Below are positions 42,793 to 55,190 of a stretch of DNA of 64,000 nucleotides, in pieces. This DNA comes from Arctopsyche grandis (taxonomy: Eukaryota; Arthropoda; Insecta; Trichoptera; Hydropsychidae). Position numbers and translations under genes: made by a program. Position 1 is the first letter of the stretch. The number at the start of each line of letters is the position of its first letter. Location of the stretch: the NCBI RefSeq assembly GCF_051622035.1, contig NC_135362.1, positions 9,055,501-9,119,500 on the forward strand, in the 5' to 3' direction. The notes under the pieces were generated by a model that had not been told where the DNA came from, did no database searches, and was given only the letters and a program-made list of their open reading frames with translations.

Positions 42793-44875
42793 TTTTTTGA
42801 ATGTTAGATTCGAAATGTTACTATTTTATTTCGCTCATTGGAAGCTTGCAATCCGAGGTTTGGATCGGAAAAGGATCGGAGTCTTTTTCGCGAGAGGAGT
42901 GCAATTGGCAAGATCCCACAGTCAAATGACTTGTCACAGTAAACGTGCAGGGCTAATAATGCCCCACCACATATTTATACAATTTTAAGTGCGTATACAC
43001 ACATTGTTATAGGCGTATACATATTGAATGTATTCATACACATTCAATACAAATCGATCGCAATTTATATATGTATGTTAAACTGCTGAAATAAATAAAA
43101 TATAATGTGATACTCGACTCCAACTATACATACATACATTATTCGAGCATCGATTTTAATACTATATATTTGTTTTTTAATTAAATTTCAATATCAAAAG
43201 TATATAAATTCCAGCACAGTTCAAAATTATACAATTTAATAACATTTCGGAAATTTAGCCTTCGATTTTCGTTACATAAGAACTCATAAGTTTAACTCAT
43301 CAAGTTAATATATTTCTATTAAACTATATTCAAATTTTCATTTTCTGATTTTCACGAAACGATACCGCGAGCTAAATTTCATTGTATTTCATTAATTTCA
43401 TTTCATTGTATTTAATTTAATTGATAAATAGATAAATAAATTTAAACAGAAATACACGTTTTATAATTATAAAGGCTTCAATGGGATGAGTTTACAACGC
43501 TGATCCTCTTATTGAGAGAGATATTGTATTTATTCTGGGAAACCTGGTTCAATTTTATGTACATATATATAGATTCAATGGATTATATAACCTTGACACT
43601 TTATAAATAATACATTTCATCCATTTATACATCCATCCATCTGTACATCTACGGTTAACCTTAACACAATGCAAATTTAATATAAAAAAATATGTATATT
43701 CTCGATATTGAACAAGATCTGTATATTTTTGAATTTCATCGAAAAAATATATATTATGCAATCGATTCTATCTAAAAATAGATGGTCAAAAGTAAGCTTC
43801 CTACCTACTGATTCATTATGTATGCCTTTATTTGTTATTTGCCAATAAATGGGAATAGAATACACTCAACAGAAATATGTACAATACCCGAGGGATTCCA
43901 CTTTGTTTTTCGAGATGATGTTACGGGGTATTAATCCGTTTAAAAATAACAATAATCGATATTAGCACATCCTGTTTTTATGTTCCTGAATTTTCCTATT
44001 ATTATAATTATACAAAAAATGAGGTTTTTATATTAAAGTCTTTACCTCGCATTTTAAAACGAGTCTTTAAAGTCTTTCAGTTTATATTCCAACAACTTTC
44101 ACCTTCACCTTGTTTTTCTCGACAAAGTGTTAACCTTATAAAGCTTCTGACTCTTTTCAAACCAGTCTGTGCGTAAACAAAATACACCGTACAAAAATAA
44201 TAAACAACGATCTTTCTACGAACTAGTACGAATACGACTGTATTTATACAATTGTTTTACTAATTTTTATATTATTAATATTATTACACACTCGAAACAA
44301 CCACATGTGTGAAAGCGGTTTTAATTCTAATAAAAAATGTATCCGCGTAATTGGACAAATGATTAGTCTGTTTCAGTTGAAATATTCAAAATTCTAGTTG
44401 GAATATATCCGGGTAGCAAATCCGTAAGTAATTACCCATGTGATCGTAGAATCATAAATTTAATCATTTATTTTTTCAAACATAGATATCATTAACAGCC
44501 TATAAATAACCAAACTCTGCCTAAATGAAACCGTCTCTAATCAACTACCAAATTAATCTTAAGTATCTACTAGTTTCTGCTCTTCATTTGATAAAATTCC
44601 TGTCCACATTGACCCAGTTTATAATCTTTCTTCTTGTTTAAATCTTTTTAATCGAAAAAACTCCTTTGTCCTTCATTGTTTAGTTTTCTTTAATTAAATG
44701 ATTTTTTTCTTGGGTACCATTGGGTATCACTTCCTTTAATAACTATTGCTAACCACATTCTTTCGATCTTTTCTAGTTTGGTGTTTTAGCAGCTTATTTT
44801 TTTTAATACCTGTGATGGACAGATAATGACCAGGACCAGGCGTAAATTACTAACTCACATCCTATTGGGTACCAC
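42793..44875. other. 5' flank of the hydrolase gene and intergenic DNA
   Basis: 42793-42960 is less AT-rich and should contain the 5' UTR and promoter of the minus-strand hydrolase gene; no TATA box can be fixed. 42970-44875 is AT-rich without recognisable coding sequence or repeats. Confidence 0.35.
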
Positions 44876-44976
44876 TAGTGCTTCCAATCCCGGAAGATTA
44901 CTTCAGCACCGGGATTGCGGTGCTAGGAATTTCCAATCCCGGGATAAAAGAATAACAAAAAAAAAAGAAAAAAATG

Positions 44977-45105
44977 TTCAATTGCATATTTTTATATTTC
45001 AAAACCGTTCAATTGCATATTTTTATATTTCAAAACCGTTCAATTGCATATTTTTATATTTCAAAACCGTTCAATTGCATATTTTTATATTTCAAAACCG
45101 TTCAA
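44977..45105 (+). repeat. 31-bp minisatellite, four units
   Basis: Four virtually identical units starting TTCAATTGCATATTTTTATA and ending TTTCAAAACCG, then a partial fifth. It lies inside the hAT-type element at 44876-45916. Confidence 0.9.
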
Positions 45106-45339
45106 ATGCATTTTGCAAACTCTCCCGATGTTTCACGAAAAAAAATACTCCTAATTTTGGCGTTCTTGTTTTGAGAGTTTGGCTACATTATTTAAATTTT
45201 CGGTTCGCATCCATAAATTTCTAAGATTAAATAAAAGACATCCTTTAATGTAATCAAATACAGTAAAAAACATCACTTTGATTCATTGATTCGTTTTTTA
45301 CAAATAGTTTGTACCGTCTAGTATTATTCATCGAAACAA

Positions 45340-45660
45340 AATAGTGTGGATCAGAACCCAAATATTGTCAAGACGAAAAAATCAAAAGCAAGCTGAAAAG
45401 AGGCTAGTAAAAAAGAGAACACCTATAATGGGAGGTACCATTTCCGATCAACTTGAAAATTTGAAAAAAATTTACGTCGTATCGATTTCAGTAACCGATA
45501 CTAAGTTTCAGTTCGATAGGACGAACGGTGTTCAAAAAATCCCCAAAATACACTGATGTACAGACACTCACACAGACACAAAGACACACGTGAAAAAAGT
45601 GATATTTTGAATGATTCTGAGTTCGAATCAGTCAAAATATGCTACAAATATCATTGCAGT
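45340..45660 (+). repeat. ACCGATACTAAG repeat, partial copy inside hAT element
   Basis: AGTAACCGATACTAAGTTTC, GTTCGATAG.AC.A.CG, and TTCTGAGTTCGAATCAGTCA are shared with 50230-50500. It was either captured by or inserted into the hAT-type element. Confidence 0.55.
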
Positions 45661-45924
45661 TGAGCACAAAATCGTTGATACCATTTCATGGGAACGGCAA
45701 GCCGGCGTCAAAACGGGTTAGAGAAAACAAATGGACTATGACTGTCATTGCTCATCCCGCCATTGTTCATTATATAATGTTTTTTCTTTATTATTTTTGT
45801 AAAAATAGTATTTTTCAAGAAATTTTTTCATCACCGTAATCCCGGTATTCAGACTAGTTTCAGCGCCGGGATTCACGGTACCAGAAAACACCGGAATCCC
45901 GGGATTGGAAGCCTTAGGTACCAC

Positions 45925-46821
45925 TCAACCTATCCACAATTACATTTGCATGCACTACATATGCACAAACTTGTTCATAACTAATTTTCCTCATTCTTGA
46001 AAGTATGCTCAAATTTCATTTTTATGCAATTGTAACAGATAAAAAATTTGATTATTGCCAACGAGAAATACATACATACATATGTATATACAGTCCCAGA
46101 CAGTCGCATAATTTAACGGTCACACATCTTACACGAGTCCACGTATCGCTGAATCGGACTTGACATAGTAATCGGCACAGTATTAAGTAAGATATCAAGA
46201 AATAGATTTGAAAAAAATATTTCATATACCCTTTGCCCTACACGTGCACAACACAGCGTATCAATAAAAGTCGATGGAACACCTTGACCACAAGCGGCAT
46301 AGTGATCGCCTTTTGAAAAATAATATAATGCAATCGTATATCGTACACGCACTTAGTGACAGATACGAGTACAAATGTGTCGAAGAATAAAGTTTTTTAC
46401 CCAATCGAGACAAAAAATTATCGCACGGCATTTGATACTCGAAATTATGCAAGGATCGCCGCTGAGAATTACTGTCCAAGATAATACTCGTCAACAGTAT
46501 ATGTATGTATAATATGTTCATACCATGTAGATATTAATAAACGCTTGAATGAATCTTATTGTTCCGTATATCGAGGAGCGGAGAGGTTATTTGCGATAAT
46601 CCTTGTGCATATTTTCTCCTTGTACATACGCATCAAAGAAACTGAAACTAGAGCATGTTTATATTTAGATATGTAGATGTACGAGCTTTATCCTGTTCGT
46701 GTCGTTGCGCAATATATTTCCTTTATAAAGAACGCATTCAGTGCAATCTTTCCAGCACTTAACCTACATAATTTTTTAATTGAAACAATTATTTTTTTAT
46801 TGCTTACTAGTTATTTATATA
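45925..46821. other. Intergenic DNA, no gene seen
   Basis: Overlapping minus-strand open frames at 46113-46521 have no recognisable domain. Otherwise AT-rich. Confidence 0.4.
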
Positions 46822-47472
46822 TGTTACACCGAATCCGTGAAATTGTCTATTACACGCATTCGGCAACAGAATTGCCGAATGCGTGAAAAATGCAAGCACG
46901 TTGCCCAGTTCACGGATTCGGCAAATTCTTTGGCGAATGCGTGACAGCAGCGCCCCGGTGTTGTTTTTTAAAACTGGACAGCGTGGACAAGTGTCAAAGT
47001 GCCAGCGGAATGAGGATGTTTAATTTACATATTATTATGTATAATATGACTACATACATATGTTTCGATCATCTCATATGACTTGTACATACATTAATGC
47101 TATTTTAATATTAAATCATACAGACAAACACTCTTTGACGTCTTTGAGAATGGGCTAAAAATGTACCTTAAATTTAAACAATAAGTCACTATTATATATT
47201 ATATATTATATGATAAAAAGGAATGGCCACTAGAAATTATGATCGAAACATATGTATGTAGTCATATTATACATAATAATATGTAAATTAAACATCCTTA
47301 TTCAGCTGTCACTTTGACACTTGGTTATAATATTAAACGCTGTCCAGTTCACGCATTCGGCAAATAATTTGCCGAATCCGTGAACTGGGCAACGTGGTTG
47401 CATTTTTCACGCATTCGGCAATTCTCTTGCCGAATGCGTGTAGTAGACAATTTCACGGATTCGGTGTAACAT
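46822..47472. mobile_element. Long-arm foldback element with nested palindromes
   Basis: The outer arms, from TGTTACACCGAATCCGTGAA (about 46822) and its inverse at 47472, pair for about 250 bp on each side, to ATATGTTTCGATCAT. Inside each arm are two further hairpins. One is CACGCATTCGGCAA...TTGCCGAATGCGTG; the other is TTCACGGATTCGGCAAATT...TTTGCCGAATGCGTGA. The flanks are TA-rich, so the target duplication cannot be defined. No coding potential. Confidence 0.75.
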
Positions 47473-47486
47473 ATATATATGTATAT

Positions 47487-47850
47487 ACTGAGCTGAGCCC
47501 GGCATGCGTTGCAATGTCAGAATAAGGCATGCAATTCCCGTTCCCGTTCCCGTTTCAAGTGATGGTTGGAGCTCTACTACTGTCACTTCAAAAACCAACT
47601 GGTATCGTGGTTACCATCGAACACATTTCCTTGACTACACAATGGCGTTTCAAACTTTGGCGTCGGTAAAATCGTAATTACGAATATTATTATTAAGAGA
47701 TTTTTTCCCGTTTTATTTTCACAGTAAGCTTCCCGGACATGCATACAACAAATCCTGAAAGTTCCATCGTAATCGGTTGAGTGGTTTAGGGGCCTATACT
47801 ACACAGACAGACAAACAGACAAACAGACATTCAATTTTATATACAATATG
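47487..47850 (+). repeat. CCCGGCATGCGTTGC interspersed repeat, copy 2
   Basis: GAGCCCGGCATGCGTTGCAA, a short TTCCCG hexamer run, ACTGGTATCGTGGTTACCA, AAGCTTCCCGGACATGCATA and CAGACAGACAAACAGACAAA occur in the same order as in the copy at 6715. Confidence 0.65.
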
Positions 47851-47854
47851 TAAA

Positions 47855-49560
47855 TGACGCAGACACCGAAATCTTAACACCGATCACCATCACCTCTGTA
47901 TTCAAAAAACATACGCTAAATAAACAAATAACTTATGATTACATCCAAGAACTTGATAACGATTACCCAGCAACGTTCATTGTATTTAAATTCCATAATT
48001 ACTTTGAGGGACTCATCAGGTTTGATTTATTAAGAGAGTTAAACGCGAAAAATAATTTAAACACAAATTCACTTATCATACAAACCTAACTATGTATATA
48101 CATACATTTATATCTTTATACCAAATAGAACCTGGTTGTACCAAGTCGTGTAGGTCCAAAACGGAGATATTTTATTACCAGATATAGAAATCGGAAATCA
48201 TAATATATATCGGAGAATATCTAGCTAATGAATAGTATAGTCAAATAGTAGTCATTAACAAAACTAATTTTATTCAATGCTTTCTAGTAAAACAACCTTT
48301 AAAAGTAGAATCATTTCAACATTATAACTAATTTCATAATTATAACATTTCGAAAGTAGAAACAAAAACGTAAATCGACATTAACGATCTTATTAGAATC
48401 GAACACTTTTATACGAAATATTTTAGGAATTTGTAAACAATATATTTTATTTAAAGAAGGGCAAAAACTTACCTCCACTTATCAAGTAAAACATTCAATC
48501 GCCACCAAAGATGATTTACCCATTTATACAAAAAACTATAGATATCCAGAAATACATAAAGAGGAAGTTAGGAAACAAATATAATCATTGTTACAACAAC
48601 AAATAATAACATGGTCAAGTCCAATTTGGATAGTATCAAAAAATAAAGATGCATCGGGAAAAAATAATGGCGATTAGTCGTAAACGAGAAAACTATTGAC
48701 GATAGATACCCAATACCAAACATTACGGAGATATTAGATAAATTAGGAAAATTCATGTATTTCACTACTCCAGACTTCAGGTTTTCACCAAATATAAGTC
48801 GATCCTAGAGACATTCAAAAAACAGCGACAATGGCACTTCGAATACATTAGAATGCAATTTGGTTTAAAAAATGCAACCAGTACGTTTCAACGTGTTATG
48901 GACAATGTCTTACGAGATATTCTTAACAAAGTTTGTTTAGTTTATATGATATTATAATATTTTCCACCTCACTTCAGGAACACATAGAAAGCCTAAAGTC
49001 TTTTCCAGATTAAGAAACGCTAATTTAAAAATTAAATTAGACAAATCAGAATTCCTTAGACGCAAAGTAGCATTTTTAGGACACATAGTAACACCAGAAG
49101 GAGTAAAACTAAATCCAGATAAAACTTATTAGATACATAAATTCAGCAGATACGCATTTCCTCAAATCTTAGAATCAAGAACTAGTATACATTGACTGAT
49201 TTCCCAAGAAAATAATAATAGATAACGCCACACTTCAAACATGTTTAAAGACTCATTAAAGAATTTTAACATAGAACACCATGTTGTCACACAGAGAAAC
49301 TCAATGGGAAACTCGCCAGTTGTAAGATTACACTCAACTCTGACAGAAATATACAGAATCATAACGCAAACTAGTGGAAACAAGAAAACGAAATCATTAA
49401 AATTATCAGAAACATTAATTACTCAATACATTCGATAACCGAATTAACACAATACGAAATAATCAACGGACATTTAGAAAAAACGGGATTACCTGATACA
49501 ATCGAACAACCACACAGATGTGTGAATACATACAAAATTAAAATTCGTGGTATGAATTGT
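47855..49560 (+). pseudogene. Decayed Ty3-type (17.6/297-like) pol remnant
   Basis: Short stretches in shifting frames follow the order protease/linker (about 47860-48090), reverse transcriptase (about 48470-49130) and integrase (about 49190-49440). Readable landmarks include [14 protein letters not shown] and a FLGHIVTPEGVK segment in the reverse transcriptase, and VVRLHSTLTE in the integrase. Many stops and frameshifts are present, the catalytic YLDD region is damaged, and the RNase H to early integrase part is missing between about 49130 and 49200. No flanking LTRs were found. This family includes errantiviruses, so it may be an old endogenous retrovirus-like copy; it is plainly inactive. 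Confidence 0.7.
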
Positions 49561-49809
49561 CTAATACTGAAGTCATAGCTTTTTATGTTTTTTTCTCCCA
49601 TATATTATGCCTTAAATGCTAGAAAAATGCACGAATGGTGCACAAAAAAAGTGCTGTAATGGTATTCGAAAGAATGTAAAAGGGTGACAGGGAGCCCGCA
49701 AGGTATATGTTTGGAGCGAGATGGATGAGTTGTGCAAAATATAGATGAAGGGAAGTGTGTTGGAGAAGCCTTCATCCAGAAGTGGAGGGCTTATAAAAAT
49801 TAGCAAAAA

Positions 49810-50540
49810 AGAAAAATAAACTTAAATAGATATGAAATTTCAGTTCAATAAACCAAAAGGTTTCTGAGAAAAACATAAAAAGCCTCGATTCTCTAGAGTA
49901 AAAGTACTATTTCCGCTTCAGGTAAAAATATTCAAAAAATATAAGGTTATAAAAATAAGCCAAAACATATAGATATGAAATTTTAGTTTAATACACCCAA
50001 AAGTTTGTCTAGAGTAAAGGTACCTCTTCTGGTTGAGGTAAAAAAAAAACAGTTCAATAAACTAAAAATCAATGTAATGAAATTTATGATTTCTATTACA
50101 CGTAAAAAAATTCACTCTGGTTTGGTTAGCAGTTTGGGAGATAAATTAATTCAAAAAACTAAAAAAAGAGGACACCTACATACATATGTATAAGGGGAGG
50201 TACCACTTTCGGTCAACTTTAAATTCTAAATAAATTTAAATTGTATCGAAAAGCATTTGAGTAACCGATACTAAGTTTCATAAGTTCGATAGAACTAGCG
50301 TTGTTCAAAAGATCCTCAAAATACACAGACACAATTTTCTAGATCATGAAAATGTGATCGAAATGATCGAAATGTGATCAAAAATTTACGTCGTATCGAT
50401 AAGAATTTCAATAACCGATACTAAGTTTCAAAAAAAATCTCCAAAATACACAAACACACACACATTCTGAGTTCGAATCAGTCAAAATCTCGAGTTCGAA
50501 TTTTCGCATGATCACAAAATTTCATCTATAGTTACTGCGT
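49810..50540 (+). repeat. ACCGATACTAAG interspersed repeat, longest copy
   Basis: Contains two diverged versions of an about 100-bp unit (AGATATGAAATTTCAGTTCA... at 49830 and AGATATGAAATTTTAGTTTA... at 49973). Next come AGTAACCGATACTAAGTTTC (50250, with a second ACCGATACTAAG near 50417) and TCTGAGTTCGAATCAGTCAA (50467). Homologous segments lie at 27180-28160 and 45340-45660. Confidence 0.6.
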
Positions 50541-53500
50541 ACATAGATAAAGAAAAAGTATATGTCAAATAGGTAATGATCATATATGATATGTATTATA
50601 GATCTAAGATATATAATATTATGAAAAAAATTAAAAAAACAAAACTGAATTCTACACATATGTACATATGTATGTCCTGATAGATTTTTGTTCTACTATT
50701 GAGAACATATTGCTCTCATATATGTATATGCTCGAGAGCATATTGATAAACCATCATTAAAATATTTCACAATCACGATCTTTAGTCACAAAAAAATGAA
50801 CTCGCACGTTTATCAGACCCAATCGCAGATAATATGGTAAATTGGACTCTCATAGAAAAACCCACGTTGCCAAACCCAGCCTCCCACTTAGCAATGCACT
50901 GGTAAGATTCAAAAAGTATAGTTTGTTTAGAAATTGTCTCGCCATCATTAATTGCTAATCAACAGCTAAGGATATTTTCAGTCGAGTCAATAATATGTTT
51001 ACCGAAATAGTCGCGTTATCGATTGAGCACACTTTTTACCGGAATATTCCAATAAGCATAAGTATTTTCGATGTGACACATGTGTCGTTCGCATCATTAA
51101 CTTATGTATAATATTTGGTATTTTATTAAATCTTTAGTAAACATTCTAATCACTTTTATTGCTCGATTGCCAACGTCAACATTCCATCACGCTAAGACCA
51201 CACGTGGCAATTAATCGATTTATCTCATCTAACGTATTCATTCGTTATTACTTAGCCTGAAGAAAAATATACACAGGTTATGTGCAATTCAATGCCATAT
51301 ATGCATGTATATGGATGAAGAACCCCTTTTTCTTTTTATTGCAAAATATTGCTCACAATAATTATTTCCATGTTTTCAATAAAATCAGGTACTATATACG
51401 ATATTGTAAAACATGTTTGAGTCAAGAAAAAAATCGAATTAAACATCATCGTTATTGCCTTCGCTAATGATAATTTAAGTCTGATGTCTATTTACTTGTC
51501 TCGCCTGAGAAATTAGTTAATTTATTTCACGTGTGTAGACTTACATACATAGATGCGTTTTAAATGAATTTACATAAATGTACAAAATCATTTTTGGCTA
51601 ATTTTTGCTGCTGAATTTAATGTCACAACTCATAAAAACCTAGAAGTTATTAAAATTTTTAGTAAAATGATAATGAACAGTATATGTAGTTGATCCAACT
51701 GTTTTATTGAAGATTCGATGACTTGTTTTATGAAACGTCTTATGTAATTATTTTGCACATAAAAAATAAGAGATGATTGAAACTCATTAATTAAAGGTTG
51801 TAATCATAATTTAGTCAATATTATAAAAATAAAAATTGTTATTCAAATTCTTCGTTATAAATTTAATATATATGTACATAGACGCATACTATGTAAGCAT
51901 TTTTTTGCACAAAAGCGTTCGTTATTTTACTGAGTGCATCATATATCCGAGAAGCTCCATATTTGCACGTATTGGCTAGAACTTATTTATAGCAGGAATT
52001 TCGACATTCCTCGCAAATAACGCTTTACTTGGTGTGCAAATAACGTTTTACTTTTATTGTTTTCCTATTATATTACACACTACAATAAAAGACAATGAGG
52101 GGCGTTTATGCGTGCACGTACGCATTTCCGAAAATACATGGATTTTGTTTAGTTTTAGTCAGCAAACGAGGGTTTAAAATTTTTGCTGTACATCCACATT
52201 CTTGTAGTCTTCACTGGATAGATTTGCTAATATAAAGTCGCTCATTCAAAATTTTTACTAACGTTTTTGATAAATCGAAAGTAGGTTTATCATATTTTAT
52301 GCAGATTTTTTTTATAATTTGTAACGTCTTAGGCCCATAACGATGTTAGTACATAAATACACCACTGTACATGTGTATGTATTGCACAGTATTGGTGGAA
52401 ATTATTATTATTTGTTTTTTGATTGGAATTGTCAAAAATGATGAATTGATATAAAAAATTAACAATCCACAAAAATTGCTTTCTGTAAACCAAACACTTA
52501 TCAATTTATCCAACATAATACAACCAACTAAAGTTTCACACACATTCATTGCACATTTGTCGCATTTAATTTTATATAAACAATAAAATAGTTAGCACCA
52601 CGTGTTTGTCTGCTAATTCACAATCGAAAGTTATGCATATTTTGTAATAATAATAAACGTACGGCGGCAAAAAAACGGCACGTGTTTAATGGTATTTGTA
52701 GTCGAGCCTCCCAATTGAACAAACATAAATATATAATATATGTACATATATACAAACATATATAATATATGTACAAGATAAATCTGATGAATCAACTGTG
52801 CCATATATTTTAGTAAAACTATCGAATAAGCACTCCATAAATGAGAGAATCTGCTTTATCTAAACGTGATAGCCGATATTGCATTTTAATAGATTGTGAA
52901 AAAAAATGTATACAAACAATAATTGGTTTCAAATTAAGATAATGCAATTCTGGCAATAAACAATCGACACAGTTTTCAACGATAAAATTATTTTACGTGC
53001 AAGTTCATCAGATAAATATTTGACATTGACTTACGTATCGTACGTACAACGCATAGGTGATTACAATTATTATATAAAAAAATAAAATATTGAACTTAAA
53101 TCTAAATATTCATTAAAAATCGTTTATAAAATTCCACAATCATTAAATAGTTCACTTAATGGTATTATAATAAACTAGCCGGTGTTTTTAGGGATGCTTG
53201 ACATGGCTCAGGCAGATTAAAATAGTATAAAAAACATTAAAAGTCTTACATATTAATTAAACAAAATTGAATAACACTAACCACAAATGTTTAAAAGACT
53301 TGAAAAGGATACAATCACATTACATAATGTTGTAGCACAACACGTGATTCGTGGAACTTTCATAAAGTAATGCAAAGTGGTGAAACGCGACACTATTCAA
53401 GTAAAGGTCTATTTAATTTTGTCTACTAAAAGAAATGCTGACATTGTTTTTTTATTAGAATTGTCCTCTAAATTGAGACGTTACTGTATTTTTGCGATTG

Positions 53501-53836
53501 CAAACCCACACAATAGATCGTTCTTTGCAAGCGGCAGTGAAAGTTTCCGGTTTTATTGCATCGGTGAATGCCATCTGAGCTTTTTATATTTTATTTAATT
53601 GTTCGGTGGTATGTCAATGTGTTACAAACGTAAACATTTCTTGTTTTTATTTTCCGCTTTTTATTAATGTAGTCGGCACGTGTAGGCGATCGTTGCACGA
53701 GTCGCAAAAAGACCACACCATTGACACCGTATCGTGGATTTGCACAGCAAACATTCGAGGCCAATGCACCTCGACACGTTTTGTTTATTTCAGTCATTCT
53801 CAATCGATTCCTTAATTCAATTCACACGTTATTGTA
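50541..53836. other. Intergenic DNA, no confirmed gene
   Basis: AT-rich. A single exon-like block lies at 50795-50901: a CTTTAG acceptor-like site, 35 open codons ending NPASHLAMHW, and a GTAAGA donor-like site. No family was recognised and no partner exon was found. 53640-53810 is somewhat GC-richer but not coding as far as can be seen. Confidence 0.35.
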
Positions 53837-54105
53837 TACAGGTAGGCCTCGACTTACGACGGTTCTCACTTAAGACCGAAAAAAAGTAATATAATAAAAA
53901 TCAATTAAATAAAAATAAAAAATGTTTAGAAAAAATAAAAAATTAATTTTGAAAAAATAAAAAAAAAGTTTTTGAAAAATAATTTGATCTATTAATTAGT
54001 ACGAATGATGTAGATCAGTGGTTCCCAACCTGTGGTACGTGGTTGATGGGTGGGGGTACGCGAAAAAAAATCACTAATGGCGGACATGCAGGAATGAATG
54101 ATTAA

Positions 54106-55190
54106 CAGAGACACGTATTTTGGGCATTTTCCTATAAATGCTTAATTGATGCTAAAATTCGGAATAGATGCTAAATTCGTAAAATATGCGAATAGATGCT
54201 AAAATAACAAACAAAAGTAAAATTTGCATAAAATTTATAAAATTAATAGACAATTTAAAAGGGTCTTCCTACCCCTTTACCCATCTATTATGTGAAGAAA
54301 TTGAGGGGATAAAACAGAGCTTGCAGTTTACCATAGACGGTGTTTTTCCTGTCGAAACCAAGCAACTGCTTTTGTCTATTACTGTAAACAAAAGAAGACA
54401 GTTGGAGCTGTGTATCCAAAAGGCTGCTTAAAAAAGCGTTTTAAAACTAGACTCGCACTCAAGACTAAATGAGACAAATCTATTCCTCCAAACATTGAGT
54501 AAACTATTCAATCCATCTGTGGCAGGTATAAAATCTAATATTAATGTTAAAGAAACAGTTTTGTTTTTTAGAAACCTGCCATTGTTTAATGTATTAACAG
54601 AGGCTCAATGTTTGGAAGGATATCACCACTTTTTTAGACAATTATTAGAGAATATAAAAAGTAAATCCACACCGGATATATTGCTATTATTGATGGCAAT
54701 AAAAATTAAATATGAAGACTTTGGTTGTGCAGCTCTAAAATCTAATTGGTGTCCCGTCAATAGTGTGGATACTGAAAGGTATTTTAGTAAATACAATATA
54801 ATTGTTACCGATCGTCGCACAAATCTCAAAAAAGAAGCTGTAGAAATATGCTCCATGTTGAGTTTTAATAAATTTTAATTGGTATTATATTTTTATATTT
54901 ATATTTTTTGTCTTTGTATTTTTATATTCATGCTTTTTTCGTTGTAATTTTAATTCCAAAATATTTTTGAATTTTTCTATTATTTTTAAATTGTTGTGTT
55001 GTCTTTAAATTGTATATGTATATACAAATATAAATTTTATTAAAATTCATCGAAATTTTTTATTATTTAAAATTAAACTCTTCATAAAAATAGATGCTAA
55101 AATTGAAAATTTTGAATGCCCTAAAACGCTAAAATGCAAAATGAAAATGCTAAAAATGACAAAAATAGATGCCCAAAATACGTGTCTCTA
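54106..55190 (+). mobile_element. hAT element with transposase remnant, innermost level
   Basis: Inverted ends share GAGACACGTATTTTGGGCAT exactly. The flanks ATGATTAA (54098-54105) and ATGATTAT (55191-55198) agree at 7 of 8 positions, a slightly decayed hAT duplication. Subterminal AGATGCTAAAAT-like motifs are repeated several times at both ends, a feature of transposase-binding regions. It contains the frame listed next. Confidence 0.85.
54186..54878 (+). pseudogene. hAT transposase C-terminal half, single in-frame stop
   Basis: One frame stays open for 231 codons except for a TAA at 54429-54431. The last part, NSVDTERYFSKYNIIVTDRR followed by TNLKKEAVEI, is the hAT dimerisation motif ('P.SSVDSER.FSK...I..DRR.NL'). 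The zinc finger and catalytic N-terminal part are missing, so the 1085-bp element is internally deleted. The near-intact frame suggests it became inactive fairly recently. Confidence 0.75.

Larger units (their letters stand above)
44876..45916. mobile_element. hAT-type element with GGTACCAC TSD
   Basis: Left TAGTGCTTCCAATCCCGG, right (inward) TAAGGCTTCCAATCCCGG, with the 8-bp duplication GGTACCAC on both sides (44868-44875, 45917-45924). Subterminal CACCGGGATT and CCAATCCCGGGAT motifs recur in both arms. The interior holds a 31-bp tandem repeat and a piece of another interspersed repeat (45340-45660), and no transposase. Confidence 0.75.

Noticed and set aside
46822-47472. Repeated CACGCATTCGGCAA words as a CRISPR-like array
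   Set aside because: The spacing is irregular, the words lie in inverted pairs and the sequence is eukaryotic; it is a foldback structure.
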